Shown: positions 20,298-29,854 of the stretch, one piece after another | How positions within the stretch are numbered: position 1 is the stretch's first letter | Layout of the letters: each line of letters opens with the position of its first letter | Assembly: GCF_900092025.1 (NCBI RefSeq) | Contig: NZ_FLTX01000023.1 | Span: 62,001 to 126,000 of the forward strand | Origin: Xanthomonas bromi | GTDB taxonomy: Bacteria; Pseudomonadota; Gammaproteobacteria; Xanthomonadales; Xanthomonadaceae | Length of the DNA: 64,000 bases | Reading direction: 5' to 3' | Notes under the pieces: generated by a model | The model's input: the letters and a program-made list of their open reading frames with translations, nothing else | Database searches by the model: none | Told to the model about the DNA's origin: nothing | Made by a program: the position numbers and the translations under genes

Positions 20298-21425
20298 TCA
20301 AAACAAGTCCAGTTGCGGTGTGTCCGGTTTGGGTGGCCGGAACTGCGTGGTATCGAGCTTTGGCAATCGCCCGAATCCAAGGCGTCGATACGCGATGGAA
20401 AAACGTTGCGCGATCAGCTCAGCAAACGGGCCTTCGCCGACCATGCGCTGACCGAAGCGGCTGTCGTAGTCCTTGCCGCCGCGCATTTGCTGGATCAGGC
20501 TCATGACATGCTTGGCGCGATCGGGATAATGCAGCGCAAGCCACTCGCGCCATAACTGGGTGAGCTCATGCGGCAAACGCAGCAGCACGTACCCGGCCGC
20601 GCGCGCGCCATGAGCCTTGGCCGCTTCCAGGATGCGCTCGAGTTCCTTGTCGTTGATCATCGGGATGACCGGAGCGACCAGGACGCCGACCGGCACGCCG
20701 GCAGCGTGCAGCGTCTGCATTGCGCGTAGCCGTGCATGCGGCGCGGCGGCACGTGGCTCCATCTTGGCCGCAAGACGATTGTCGAGCGTGGTGACCGAGA
20801 AATACACCGACACCAGGTTGTGCTGCGCCATCTCGGCAAGCACATCGATGTCGCGTTCGATCAAGGCCGCCTTGGTCACGAAGCTGACAGGGTGCCGGGC
20901 TTCTGCGAGGACGTCCAGGCATTGCCGGGAAATCCCGTAACGCCGCTCGGCGGGCTGGTAAGCGTCGGTATTGATCCCCAACGCGATCGGCGAACACTGG
21001 TAGGAAGGGCGTGCGATCTCGGCACGCAGCAGGGCTGCCGCATTCGGCTTGGCGAAGATCCGCGTCTCGAAATCCAGTCCCGGCGACAGATCCAGATACG
21101 CGTGCGACGGTCTGGCAAAGCAGTACACGCACCCGTGCTCACATCCCCGATAAGGATTCACGGACTGCGAAAACCCGATGTCGGGCGAGTTGTTGCGGCT
21201 GATGATGCTGCGTGCGGCTTCTTCGGCCACCACGGTCTTGGGGCGAATGGCAGTTTCGCCATCGGCATCGACCGTGCCCCAGCCATCGTCTATTTCAACG
21301 GCGGTGGCGACCGAGAAGCGACCAGGCACGTAGGCGTTGGTGCCGCGCCCCTTGACGACCGTGCGCGAACTGCGCACATCCTGCTCAGCTGCATCGGTCG
21401 TACTCGGGGAAGAAGTCTTTTGCAT
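20298..21425 (-). CDS. PA0069 family radical SAM protein
   Basis: A radical SAM enzyme of unknown substrate, related to the spore photoproduct lyase-like / Rv2578c group. The iron-sulfur motif is NPYRGCEHGCVYCFARPSHA, with Cys95, Cys99 and Cys102. It continues with LGINTDAYQPAE, a SAM-barrel core, and a C-terminal domain with YDSRFGQRMVGEG. I chose the ATG at 21425 (MQKTSSPS), giving 375 residues; a longer open frame to 21518 adds a stretch not seen in the family. No neighbour suggests the substrate. Confidence 0.88.
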   Translation of the reverse strand: MQKTSSPSTTDAAEQDVRSSRTVVKGRGTNAYVPGRFSVATAVEIDDGWGTVDADGETAIRPKTVVAEEAARSIISRNNSPDIGFSQSVNPYRGCEHGCVYCFARPSHAYLDLSPGLDFETRIFAKPNAAALLRAEIARPSYQCSPIALGINTDAYQPAERRYGISRQCLDVLAEARHPVSFVTKAALIERDIDVLAEMAQHNLVSVYFSVTTLDNRLAAKMEPRAAAPHARLRAMQTLHAAGVPVGVLVAPVIPMINDKELERILEAAKAHGARAAGYVLLRLPHELTQLWREWLALHYPDRAKHVMSLIQQMRGGKDYDSRFGQRMVGEGPFAELIAQRFSIAYRRLGFGRLPKLDTTQFRPPKPDTPQLDLF

Positions 21426-21591
21426 GCGGTTAGTATTCTTACTAACGATGCGTGGTGCAAGCAATGCCCACGGCAGTGACGAGCGAGCACAAGCGCTAGA
21501 GCGCAACGCAGGGCGCACGCCAAGGAGGCTGTCCAGATGCAGGAATCGGCAATCAGCAACCGCAACCGCCGCCGCTGCGATTCCCGATTCC

Positions 21592-22218
21592 CTATTCCCC
21601 GCCGTAAAGCGCCTGCGCCGACTGAAACAGGATCCAGCTGGTGGCGATGAACTTGTCGCCGCCGACCGGGCGGTTGCCGCGGTGGGTGTGGGTGAAGGCG
21701 GTGGGAGCGATCAACAGGCTGCCGGTGCGCGGGCGCGCCTTGCGTTGCTGGAACAGGAATTCGGTTTCGCCTTGCTCGAAGTCGTCATTGAGATAGAGCG
21801 TCCACAACAGATGCCGATGCAGCGTGTCGGCACCGGCATCGCGCGGATACAACTCGCAATGCCAATACGGGTAGCCGCCCTGGTCGGCGATATACCACTG
21901 CAGATTGATCGCGCCCGGGCGCAGGCAGGTACGCGCCAGATCGCCCAGCGCCTGGTCGCTCATCTGCACGATGTCCTCGGCCACCAGGCGATGCGGGGTG
22001 CCATCGGCCGTGGTGACTTGCAGCATCAACGGTGAGATCAGGGCCTGCGGATACTGCCGCAGATAAGCGAGCACGCCGTCGAACACGGCGTGTTGCAGGC
22101 GGCTTTCCACTGCCGCCCATTCGGCCATACCACTGATGCGTAAGTCGCGGCTGCGTTTGAGGTCTGGGAACACACCGCCACCGATGCGGCCTGGATGCAG
22201 CTGCTGGCTCTGGCGCAT
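21592..22218 (-). CDS. 2OG-Fe(II) oxygenase (prolyl hydroxylase-like)
   Basis: The frame encodes 208 residues of a 2-oxoglutarate/iron(II) dioxygenase related to prolyl 4-hydroxylases. Family-type blocks are LQWYIADQGGYPYWHCELYP, LLWTLYLNDDFEQGETEFLF and GSLLIAPTAFTHTHRGNRPV. Candidate metal ligands are H120 (in HCE) and a His of the THTH segment. The start looks incomplete: a different frame just upstream (ATG at 22274) encodes MSQPDFIQITDDAISRED, an N-terminus expected for this family, and meets this frame at 22218-22221 with a one-base frame mismatch. The gene may be frameshifted, or it may start at 22218. Confidence 0.7.
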   Translation of the reverse strand: MRQSQQLHPGRIGGGVFPDLKRSRDLRISGMAEWAAVESRLQHAVFDGVLAYLRQYPQALISPLMLQVTTADGTPHRLVAEDIVQMSDQALGDLARTCLRPGAINLQWYIADQGGYPYWHCELYPRDAGADTLHRHLLWTLYLNDDFEQGETEFLFQQRKARPRTGSLLIAPTAFTHTHRGNRPVGGDKFIATSWILFQSAQALYGGE

Positions 22219-22487
22219 GAATCTTCGCGCGAGATGGCGTCGTCGGTGATCTGGATGAAATCAGGTTGGCTCATGCGCTTGACCATAGCAATCTGGCGCG
22301 CCGGCTGCAGCGTTCGCCATGCACTGCGCACAGGCTGGATCCGCGCGCGACGTTGTCGACATCACCCGCGCTTGGCGGCGTGGCGACACCGCGCATGGGA
22401 GACGCGCGGCGCTGATAGGCGGTGTCCTGCCCGCTTCGTTTGTTGCCGGTTGCTCGTGTCGCGTGTTGGGCATGCAACGCAGCAAAG

Positions 22488-22513
22488 AAAAACCCCGCCG
22501 AAGCAGGGTTTTT
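22488..22513. terminator. Terminator after the FadL-type porin gene
   Basis: AAAAACCC ... GGGTTTTT with a short inner stem and CGAA loop lies 26 bp past the fadL-like stop. On the minus strand it reads as a hairpin followed by five T residues; it could also work in the other direction. Confidence 0.85.
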
Positions 22514-22538
22514 CGTCAAACAACGCGTACTGCGACGA

Positions 22539-23879
22539 TCAGAACTTGTAGTTGATCGACGCGGCCAGCACGTCGCCCTTCACGTCGTAGCTGCCAGCCA
22601 GACGGTCGCCGGTGGCGCTGCGGGTGTCGCTGGTCGGGTCGCTGGTGAATAGGTGGGTGTAACCGAAGTTGTATTCGGTCTGCGCCGACGGACGCCAGCT
22701 CATACCCAGCGACACCCACTTGCGGCTCGCGTCCGGCACGCGCACGTCGCGGTGCTCGGCCGTGGTCGGGGTCTGGTCGTAGGCCAGGCCGCCGCGCAGG
22801 GTCAGCGTGTCGCTCATGCGGTAGTCGGCACCGATCGAGGCGAAGGTGGTGTCGCGGTAGGAGAAGTCCAGCACGCTGTCGGGCTGGTTGGAGGCGAAGT
22901 CCACCGTCACCTGGTCGAACTTGCTCCAGGCGGTGCGGGTGACGTCGGCCATGATCGACCACTGCTCGTTCACGTTATGCGTGAAGCTGGCGGTGGCGCT
23001 GGCCGGCAGCTTGACGGTGGCGCGGCCCTTGGTGTCGACGAAGGTGCCCGGTGCGGCCGCGTTCAGCACGGCGGCCGCACTGCCCGGCACGGTGAAGTCG
23101 GCGGTGCCGTCGGTGATCTTGTGTTCCACCTGCGAGCGGTAGCTGAAGCCGATGTGGGTGTTCTCATCGATGCTGAACAAGCCACCCAGGGTGAAGCCCA
23201 CTTCGGTGCTGTCGCCCTTGATGCGCGAATAGCCATCGGCGCTGCCCGGCGCGAAGCCCGGCACGCGGCGCGCAGCCAGCACGCTGCCGAAATCCACCGC
23301 GTTGGCCAGGTCGATATCCAGACGCTCGGCGAACACCGAGGCACCGAAGGACACGTACGGGTTCACGTCATAGGAGAACGCGACGTTGAAGTCGATCGCC
23401 TGCAGCTCGGTCTTGGTGCCGTGGTAACGGCCGACCCAGTCGCGGTCGTATTCGGTCTTGAAGCCGAACGGCACGGTCAGCGAGGTGCCCAGGTGCATGT
23501 TGTCGTTCTCGCCGAACGGCACGTGGAAGTACATCGCCGGGACCGGCGCGATCATGCCGGCATCGCCGCCGTTGCCGCCGGAGACCGGGGCGCCGTTGGC
23601 GTAGTTGGCCGATTCAGGCTGGAATTTGGCCGAGAAGCTGATGGCGCTGACGTCGGCCTGGAACAGGCGACCGTCCAACTGGCGCATGCCGGCCGGGTTG
23701 TTGACCATGATGGAGGCATCGTCCGGGGCGCTGCCCGAACCTGCGAATGCGCGGCCAAGGCCCTTGGCGCTGTTTTCCTTCAGCTGGAATGCGGCGCCCT
23801 GCGCCTGACCAACGGCCAGTACGCCAGCGATACCGACGGCCAACAGGGTGGCGCGGCTGAGAGTGGAAGCAGTAGACAT
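22539..23879 (-). CDS. fadL: FadL-type outer-membrane fatty acid transporter
   Basis: FadL-family proteins are 14-strand beta barrels that import long-chain fatty acids and other hydrophobic molecules. I chose the ATG at 23879, preceded by CCGGAGAG, giving 446 residues. The signal peptide (MSTASTLSRATLLAVGIAGV ... AQGA) is followed by the diagnostic mature N-terminus AAFQLKENSAKGLGRAFAGS and SIMVNNPAGMRQLDG, the NPA motif of the hatch. The chain ends in beta-strand-rich sequence with aromatic Phe at the C-terminus (AASINYKF). Exact substrate is not readable. Confidence 0.9.
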   Translation of the reverse strand: MSTASTLSRATLLAVGIAGVLAVGQAQGAAFQLKENSAKGLGRAFAGSGSAPDDASIMVNNPAGMRQLDGRLFQADVSAISFSAKFQPESANYANGAPVSGGNGGDAGMIAPVPAMYFHVPFGENDNMHLGTSLTVPFGFKTEYDRDWVGRYHGTKTELQAIDFNVAFSYDVNPYVSFGASVFAERLDIDLANAVDFGSVLAARRVPGFAPGSADGYSRIKGDSTEVGFTLGGLFSIDENTHIGFSYRSQVEHKITDGTADFTVPGSAAAVLNAAAPGTFVDTKGRATVKLPASATASFTHNVNEQWSIMADVTRTAWSKFDQVTVDFASNQPDSVLDFSYRDTTFASIGADYRMSDTLTLRGGLAYDQTPTTAEHRDVRVPDASRKWVSLGMSWRPSAQTEYNFGYTHLFTSDPTSDTRSATGDRLAGSYDVKGDVLAASINYKF

Positions 23880-24096
23880 AAGTTGTAGCTCTCCGGATAA
23901 GGACTGCAATGGTCGATTCAGCGCCCGCGTCCAGCACCAACCCAGTGCCCGGACCGCGCCGGAGACCCCCCCCGACATACGACGCCGTACGCAGTATACC
24001 TATGACGATTAACCGAACAATAACGAATCGCACGCTGAACGCGCCGTCAGGTTAGGGGTGGGTTCAGCAGCGTGGACCGGCTATTGTCCCCCTCCG

Positions 24097-24789
24097 ATGT
24101 TCGTCTCTCTCCCGTCCCGCAAGAAACCCACGCCCCGCTGGGCGGTGCCGCTGCTGTTTGCGACGGTGTGGCTGGCGTATCTGTGGTCGATCAGCCGGCC
24201 GGGCGAGGCGCGCAATACGCTATGGCTGGACTGGGGCGCACTCTCCAGCGGCGTCTCCAATCTGGGCGACTGGTTGGCCACGTTGCGCGACGGCAGCGTG
24301 CTGCGGCTGTTCACTGCGCTGTTTCTGCACGCCGATTGGTCGCATCTTCTGGGCAACCTGGTGTTCTTGCTGATCTTCGGGCTGCCGGCCGAGCGCATCC
24401 TGGGGCCGTGGCGGTTGTTGTTGCTGTTTCTGGTCGGCGGCGCGGCCTCCAACCTGGCGGCGATCTTTGCCATCGGCACGCCGGACCGGGTGATCATCGG
24501 CGCTTCGGGCGCGGTGTCGGCATTGATCGGCACGTATCTGGCGCTGTTTCCGGGCGCCAAGCTGGGCGTGGTGCTGCCACTGGGTGTGTTTCTGGAATTC
24601 ATTCGTGTGCCGGCGCCGCTGCTGATCGGTGCCTGGGCACTGCTGCAGGTGGTGTTCGCCTACATCGGCCCGGCCTTCGGCATGGTGGCGTGGTCGGCGC
24701 ATATCGCCGGCTTCGTGTTCGGCATCGTGTACGGCTTGTACGTGCGCGCGGCGATCGCGCGGCGGCTGCGCAAGCGCCACGGCTTCTGA
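24097..24789 (+). CDS. Rhomboid family intramembrane serine protease
   Basis: A polytopic membrane protease of the rhomboid family. The ATG at 24097 gives 230 residues. Motifs are WSHLLGNLVFLLIFGLPAER (conserved HLLGN), the catalytic Ser in GASGAVSALIG (Ser137) and the catalytic His in SAHIAGFVFG (His202). The first start in the frame (24058) is an unlikely alternative. In Gram-negatives the natural substrates are mostly unknown; proposed roles are in membrane-protein quality control. Confidence 0.88.
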   Translation: MFVSLPSRKKPTPRWAVPLLFATVWLAYLWSISRPGEARNTLWLDWGALSSGVSNLGDWLATLRDGSVLRLFTALFLHADWSHLLGNLVFLLIFGLPAERILGPWRLLLLFLVGGAASNLAAIFAIGTPDRVIIGASGAVSALIGTYLALFPGAKLGVVLPLGVFLEFIRVPAPLLIGAWALLQVVFAYIGPAFGMVAWSAHIAGFVFGIVYGLYVRAAIARRLRKRHGF

Positions 24790-24892
24790 GGCATGCAGCA
24801 CGCGTGGTGGCGAGCTGAGCAGGCTTCGATCGCTGCGCGGCCGGCGCACCAGCGCGCGAGGGCGCGCACGTCGGCGGCCGGGCGCGCGCGCC

Positions 24893-24898
24893 TATAAT
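24893..24898 (+). promoter_or_regulatory. -10 element of a likely leaderless transcript
   Basis: A perfect TATAAT ends six bases before the ATG of the DUF1820 gene. A start of transcription at the usual 6-8 bases downstream would fall on the ATG itself, and there is no room for a ribosome-binding site. Confidence 0.55.
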
Positions 24899-24904
24899 CG
24901 CGGC

Positions 24905-25225
24905 ATGTCCAAGTCTCTGTACAAAGTCACCTTCCTCAATCACGGCAAGGTCTACGAGCTCTACGCGCGCGAGGTCACCGGCAGCCATCTGTGGGGCTTC
25001 AACCAGATCGGCGAGCTGGTCTTCGACGTGCACGACGGCCTGGTGGTGGACCCCACCGAAGAGCGCCTGCGCGAAGAATTCGGCAACACCAAGACCTTGC
25101 ACCTGCCGATGCAGAGCATCGTGCGGATCGAAGAAGTGGAAAAGAAAGGCCAGTCGGTGATCCGCGATGCCACCACCGGCGACAAGGTGGTCACCTCGTT
25201 CCCCTCACCGATCAAGCCACGCTGA
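24905..25225 (+). CDS. DUF1820 family protein
   Basis: A conserved 106-residue soluble protein of unknown function. It starts MSKSLYKVTFLNHGKVYELY and has the family-typical EVTGSHLWGFNQIGELVFDV and VDPTEERLREEFGNTKTLHL blocks, with a C-terminal KKGQSVIRDATTGDKVV. A perfect TATAAT six bases upstream suggests a leaderless mRNA. Its stop codon overlaps the next start (TGATG at 25223-25227), so the two genes are translationally coupled. Confidence 0.9.
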   Translation: MSKSLYKVTFLNHGKVYELYAREVTGSHLWGFNQIGELVFDVHDGLVVDPTEERLREEFGNTKTLHLPMQSIVRIEEVEKKGQSVIRDATTGDKVVTSFPSPIKPR

Positions 25226-26211
25226 TGCGCATCCTGGTGCCCGACGACTACCAGGGGGCGGTGCGCCACCTGCCCTGCCTGCAGCGACTGGAGGGGCACG
25301 ACGTGCAGGTGCTCGGCGCGTTGGCCACCGATCCCAACGAATGGGCCGAGCGCCTGGTCGAAGCCGATGCGCTGGTGCTGATCCGCGAGCGCACCCGTGT
25401 GGATGCGGCCCTGTTGCGGCGCTTGCCGCGGCTCAAGTTGATCAGCCAGACCGGACGCGTCGGCACGCATGTGGATGTGGCAGCGTGCACCGAGTTCGGG
25501 GTGGCGGTGGCCGAGGGCGTCGGTTCGCCGGTGGCACCGGCCGAGCTGACCTGGGCGCTGATCCTGTCGGCCAGCCGTCGGCTGACCGAATATCAGCATG
25601 CGCTGCATCAAGGCCGCTGGCAGGCGCTTGGCGATCCGGGCTTGGGCCGCGTGCTGCATGGGCGCACGCTGGGGATCTGGAGTTATGGGCGCATCGGCCA
25701 ACGCGTGGCCGGGTTCGGGCGGGCGTTCGGCATGCAGGTGCTGGTCTGGGGCGGCGACGCGTCGTGCGCGCAGGCTGCGCGCGATGGCTACGCAATTGCG
25801 GGCAGCCGCCAGGAGCTGTTCGAGCGGAGCGATGTGCTGTCGCTGCATCGCCGGCTCACTGCGCAGACGCGCCATCAGGTGACCGCGCAGGATCTGGGCC
25901 GCATGCGCCCGGATGCCTTGCTGGTCAACACCAGCCGTGCCGAATTACTCGCCCCTGGCGCATTGCTGGCCGCGCTGGATGCCGGCCGGCCCGGGCAAGC
26001 GGCGGTGGATGTGTTCGAACGCGAGCCGGTACTGGACCCGCGCGATGCGCTGCTGCAGCACCCGCGCCTGCTGGCGACACCGCATCTGGGGTATGTGGAG
26101 CGCGACAGCTACGCGCTGTATTTCGAAGCCGCCTTCGACAATGTGCTGGCCTTCGCAGCCGGTACGCCGCGCAATCTGGTCAATCCGGACGTGTTGGCAC
26201 CAACGCGCTAG
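25225..26211 (+). CDS. D-2-hydroxyacid dehydrogenase family protein
   Basis: An NAD-dependent oxidoreductase of the D-2-hydroxyacid dehydrogenase family (phosphoglycerate dehydrogenase/glyoxylate reductase relatives). The 328-residue product has the Rossmann motif GIWSYGRIGQRVAGFGRAFG, where the canonical first Gly-x-Gly is GIWSYG. The catalytic triad region comprises Arg in NTSRAELL, Glu in VFEREPV, and His in TPHLGYVERDSY. The start codon overlaps the DUF1820 stop. Substrate unknown. Confidence 0.9.
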   Translation: MRILVPDDYQGAVRHLPCLQRLEGHDVQVLGALATDPNEWAERLVEADALVLIRERTRVDAALLRRLPRLKLISQTGRVGTHVDVAACTEFGVAVAEGVGSPVAPAELTWALILSASRRLTEYQHALHQGRWQALGDPGLGRVLHGRTLGIWSYGRIGQRVAGFGRAFGMQVLVWGGDASCAQAARDGYAIAGSRQELFERSDVLSLHRRLTAQTRHQVTAQDLGRMRPDALLVNTSRAELLAPGALLAALDAGRPGQAAVDVFEREPVLDPRDALLQHPRLLATPHLGYVERDSYALYFEAAFDNVLAFAAGTPRNLVNPDVLAPTR

Positions 26212-26797
26212 CGCGTATTGCGTGGTGAATCGAACATGCAGAGGCCAAGAGCCATGCACGCGGCTGGCGCAGCAATGCGCACGGAAACGCATGGACAGGT
26301 TTGCACGCGCGTTGGATTGGGAGGACTTCAACCGGCGTCCGACACGGTGCTGCAGGCCGCAGGGAACCCATGCAACTGGTCGATCTGTAACGCGCGATGA
26401 TCGCGCGATCAATGCACGCTGAGCGAGCGATTGAACGAGGCAAACGCGCCTGTTTACGTGCAAACATCTCCTGTAGCGTGCACAGACATTCCATCCGGGA
26501 TGGCGATGACGCGTCCCACAAAGGCGGCGTTCTGCAAGCGACGGGTGCTGTTACTCACGGACCACGGTGACGGACAGTCCGGGATGCAACACCGAATACG
26601 CGTGCGCTGCACTGCAGTCATTACGGCAGTCAGCAAGCCACGCAGCATCAACAACGCGATAACCGCAGGACGCACTGCATGTTGTGCAAATACAGACGCC
26701 GCTTGGTCGGACATACTGCGCGCAGCACTGCACACGCTGCGGTTAACGCGCGTGCGATCCGCAGCCAGCTGATCGCACGCGCATCTGTTCGTAGCGC
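26212..26797. other. Gap between convergent dehydrogenase and ctp genes
   Basis: About 590 bp. No open frame has a recognisable product, and no terminator with a T run is clear. It separates two convergent genes and looks like decayed or non-coding DNA. Confidence 0.5.
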
Positions 26798-28354
26798 TTA
26801 CTTAGTGGGTTCAGCCGGAGTCGATTTGTCTGTCGGTGCGGCCGGCTCGGCAGGTGTCTGTTTGTCCGCAGGTGCTGCCGGCTTGGCGGGTTCAGCTGGA
26901 GCCGCTGGCTTGGTTTTCTCGCTTGGCGCGCCCGGCTTGGCCTTGTCGGTGGCCGCCGGGCGCGCTGCCGCCGGCTTCGGCTCGGTGGCTGCCTTGGTGG
27001 CTGCCCTCGCCTTCTGCGCGGCCTGGGCTTTTGCCTTGAGCGCCGCCTGCGCCTTGGCGGCCGAGCCGGGCTGCTTGAGTTCGGACAGCGCCGCAGCAAT
27101 CGGGCCGTCGCCGGGCAGCACGTCGCCGGCGCTGTAGCCCTCTTCGCCTTCGTCGTCGCCGCGCAGATGGCCCGGCAAGGTGGCTTCGCTGTAGTCGGTC
27201 AGGCTGGCCGGCACATTGGCATCGCCCGGCTGCGGTTCGGGCATGAGTTGCACTTCCGGCACGATGCCGCTGGCCTGGATCGACTTGCCGCTGGGCGTGT
27301 AATAACGCGCAGTGGTGAGCTTGACCGAATCGCCGTTATCCAGCGGCAGCACGGTCTGCACCGAGCCCTTGCCGAAGGTGCGGCTGCCGATGATGCGTGC
27401 GCGCTTGTTGTCGCGCAGCGCGCCGGCCAGCACTTCCGACGCACTGGCCGAGCCGGCGTCCACCAGTACCACCACCGGTGCGCCGCTCAGCAGGTCGCCC
27501 GGGGTGGCGTCGAACTTGGCATCGCTGATGGAGATGCGCCCGCGGGTGCTGACGATGTTGCCCTTGTCGAGCAGATCGTCGGCCACCTGCACCGCCGAGG
27601 TCAGCAAACCGCCGGGATTGCTGCGCAGATCCAGCACCAGGCCGCGCAACTTGCCGCCGGCCTGCAGCTGCTTGAGGTTCTTCTGGAAATCGGCGCCGGT
27701 GTCGGCCTGGAAGGTGCTGATGCGGATGTAGCCGTAGCCCGGCTCCAGCATCCTGCTGCGCACGCTGGCCACGCGGATGGTTTCGCGCTGCAGGGTCACA
27801 TCGAACGGCTTGGGCGTCTTGTCGCGCATGATGGTCAGGACCACCTTGCTGCCGGATTCGCCGCGCAGCGGTTCCATCGCCTTGCTGGCGTCGATCGGCT
27901 TGCCGTCGATGGCCACGATCACATCGCCGGCGCGGAGGCCGGCGCGTGCCGCCGGCGTGTCGTCGATCGGCGCGATCACCTTGAGCGTGTTGTCCTGCTG
28001 TTGCAGCAATTCCACGCCGATGCCGTCGTAGGCGCCGGTGGCCTGTTCGTCGAAGGCTTCGGCGTCTTCCTTGTCGAAATAGGTGCTGTGCGGGTCCAGG
28101 TCAGACAGCAGCCCGCGCACGGCAGCGTGCATCAGCTTCTTGTCTTCGACCGGGTCGACGTAGGCCTGCTTGACCGCGTTGTACACCGCCACGAGGCGGC
28201 GGATCTCATCCAGCGGCACCTTGGAGACAGCGGCTTCATTGGCTTCCGGATCGTCCGCGGTGGCCTGGGCGGCGGCGGGGCCGGCCTTTTGCGCCCAAGC
28301 GGGCAACGCGAACAGGGCCAGCGACAGGGCAACGGACAGGACGGCTACGCGCAT
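26798..28354 (-). CDS. ctp: Carboxyl-terminal processing protease (S41)
   Basis: A periplasmic S41 tail-specific protease. The start at 28354 gives a 518-residue product with signal peptide MRVAVLSVALSLALFALPAW (cleaved after AWA). A PDZ domain follows (GVELLQQQDNTLKVIAPIDD through DVTLQRETIRVASV). The catalytic Ser lies in AGSASASEVLAGALRD (about residue 307) and the Lys in FGKGSVQTVLPL (about 329). The last about 80 residues are a Lys/Pro/Ala-rich low-complexity tail. The gene lies about 105 bp downstream of the EnvC-like gene on the same strand, a conserved pairing. Confidence 0.93.
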   Translation of the reverse strand: MRVAVLSVALSLALFALPAWAQKAGPAAAQATADDPEANEAAVSKVPLDEIRRLVAVYNAVKQAYVDPVEDKKLMHAAVRGLLSDLDPHSTYFDKEDAEAFDEQATGAYDGIGVELLQQQDNTLKVIAPIDDTPAARAGLRAGDVIVAIDGKPIDASKAMEPLRGESGSKVVLTIMRDKTPKPFDVTLQRETIRVASVRSRMLEPGYGYIRISTFQADTGADFQKNLKQLQAGGKLRGLVLDLRSNPGGLLTSAVQVADDLLDKGNIVSTRGRISISDAKFDATPGDLLSGAPVVVLVDAGSASASEVLAGALRDNKRARIIGSRTFGKGSVQTVLPLDNGDSVKLTTARYYTPSGKSIQASGIVPEVQLMPEPQPGDANVPASLTDYSEATLPGHLRGDDEGEEGYSAGDVLPGDGPIAAALSELKQPGSAAKAQAALKAKAQAAQKARAATKAATEPKPAAARPAATDKAKPGAPSEKTKPAAPAEPAKPAAPADKQTPAEPAAPTDKSTPAEPTK

Positions 28355-28458
28355 GAAGCACTCCGACAAAGAGATAAGGTGCCCCGCAGCGCGGAGCTGA
28401 CCGGATTATGCGCGAAGCAGCGGTAAATCCGCGTTGAATTGCAGGCACCGCGCCGCGC

Positions 28459-29694
28459 TCAGCGGCGTTGCAGCCAGCTCGATGGATCCACCGGTTGTCC
28501 GTTGCGACGCAATTCGAAGTACAGCGCCGGCACGCCCTGCCCGCCCGAACTGCCGACCTTGGCCACCGCCTCGCCGCGTTTGATCGCCGCGCCGGCATCG
28601 CGCAGCAAGGTGTCGTTGTGCGCGTACAGGCTCATGTAGCCGTTGCCGTGATCCACGATCAGGATCATGCCGTAGCCGGTCATCCAGTCGGAAAACACCA
28701 CTGTGCCATCGGCCACTGCGGTGACGGTGGTGCCCTTGGGCGCGCCGATCAGCACGCCCTTGCTGGTGTGGCCATCGGGCAAGGTGGCATTGAAGCGGGC
28801 CAGCAGATTGCCCGACACCGGCCAGCTGAGCCCACCGACCTTGGGGGCCGGTGCGCTGGAGACCACCTTCGGTGGCGTCTTGCCGGGGCGATCGGGGCGC
28901 TCGGTCTTGCCGCGTTTGGCCTGTGCGGCGGCTTCGGCGGCGGCGCGTTTGGCAGCGGCGCGACGTTCGGCTTCGGCCTTGGCGGCAGCCGCGCGCAGGT
29001 TGGCGAGCAGCTGTTCCAGCGCCTTGGCATCCTGGCCGATCGCCTTTTCGCGGTCGGCGCGTTGTTTGTAGCGATCGTCCAGTTGCGCGACGGTGGCCGC
29101 CTGTTGCGAACGATCCTTCTGCAAGGTGGCGGCCTGCGCCTTCTGCTGGGCACGCGCTGCATCCAGCGCCTGGCGTCGGGTGGCGATGTCCTGTTCCACC
29201 TTTGCCAGGGCATCCAGCTGCGTGGTCAAGGCGTGGATGCGCTGCGCACGCGCGTTTTGCACATAGCGGTGATCGGCCAGCATGCGCGTGGCATCGCCGA
29301 CCGTGTCCTGCGACAGCAGCACTTTCAACGGCGCGTTGCGGCCCACCTGATCGGCGGCGCGCAACAAGGCCGCCAGCTGCGCGCGCTGGCTCTGCAGGCC
29401 ACGCTGCAACTGCGCGCGCTCCTGCTGCAGGGTGGAAAGATGTTGTTCCTGCGCACGCATCGCCGCTTCGGTCTCGGTCAATGCGCGTGCGGTCTTGGCC
29501 ACTTTCTCATCGGCCTGGCGCAATTGTTGCGAGGCGGTGCCGCGCTTGCCTTCCAGTTCGCGCCGATCGGCGCTGATGGTCTTGAGCTCGTCGCGCAACT
29601 GCTGCAGCTTGCGCTCGGTCTCGCGTTGGCTCTGCGCGCTTGCGCCCATGCTGCCCAGCAAGGTGCAGGCCAGCACGCACGTTGCCAGCCACAT
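28459..29694 (-). CDS. EnvC-like murein hydrolase activator (M23/LytM domain)
   Basis: EnvC-type proteins activate cell-division amidases at the septum. The ATG at 29694 gives 411 residues with a signal peptide (MWLATCVLACTLLGSMGASA). Long coiled coils (about residues 22-250, Gln/Arg/Lys-rich) follow, then a C-terminal LytM domain. The first metal motif reads HTSKGVLIGA instead of HxGxD, so the zinc site looks degenerate, as in amidase activators. An alternative start at 29856 would overlap the divergent gene. It precedes the ctp gene in a likely operon. Confidence 0.85.
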   Translation of the reverse strand: MWLATCVLACTLLGSMGASAQSQRETERKLQQLRDELKTISADRRELEGKRGTASQQLRQADEKVAKTARALTETEAAMRAQEQHLSTLQQERAQLQRGLQSQRAQLAALLRAADQVGRNAPLKVLLSQDTVGDATRMLADHRYVQNARAQRIHALTTQLDALAKVEQDIATRRQALDAARAQQKAQAATLQKDRSQQAATVAQLDDRYKQRADREKAIGQDAKALEQLLANLRAAAAKAEAERRAAAKRAAAEAAAQAKRGKTERPDRPGKTPPKVVSSAPAPKVGGLSWPVSGNLLARFNATLPDGHTSKGVLIGAPKGTTVTAVADGTVVFSDWMTGYGMILIVDHGNGYMSLYAHNDTLLRDAGAAIKRGEAVAKVGSSGGQGVPALYFELRRNGQPVDPSSWLQRR

Positions 29695-29854
29695 CCGTCC
29701 ACGTCCGGTGGCAGGAGCGAGCGGCAGGCGCGGCAGCGGTGCGGGCGAAGGAGGCAACGAAAGATCCAGTGACTTCAGGCAGGTGCGCGATTGTAGCCAA
29801 GCATGATGTGATCGCCGCCACGCCCCAGACAACCGCCGCCGTGCGAGGTTCAGC

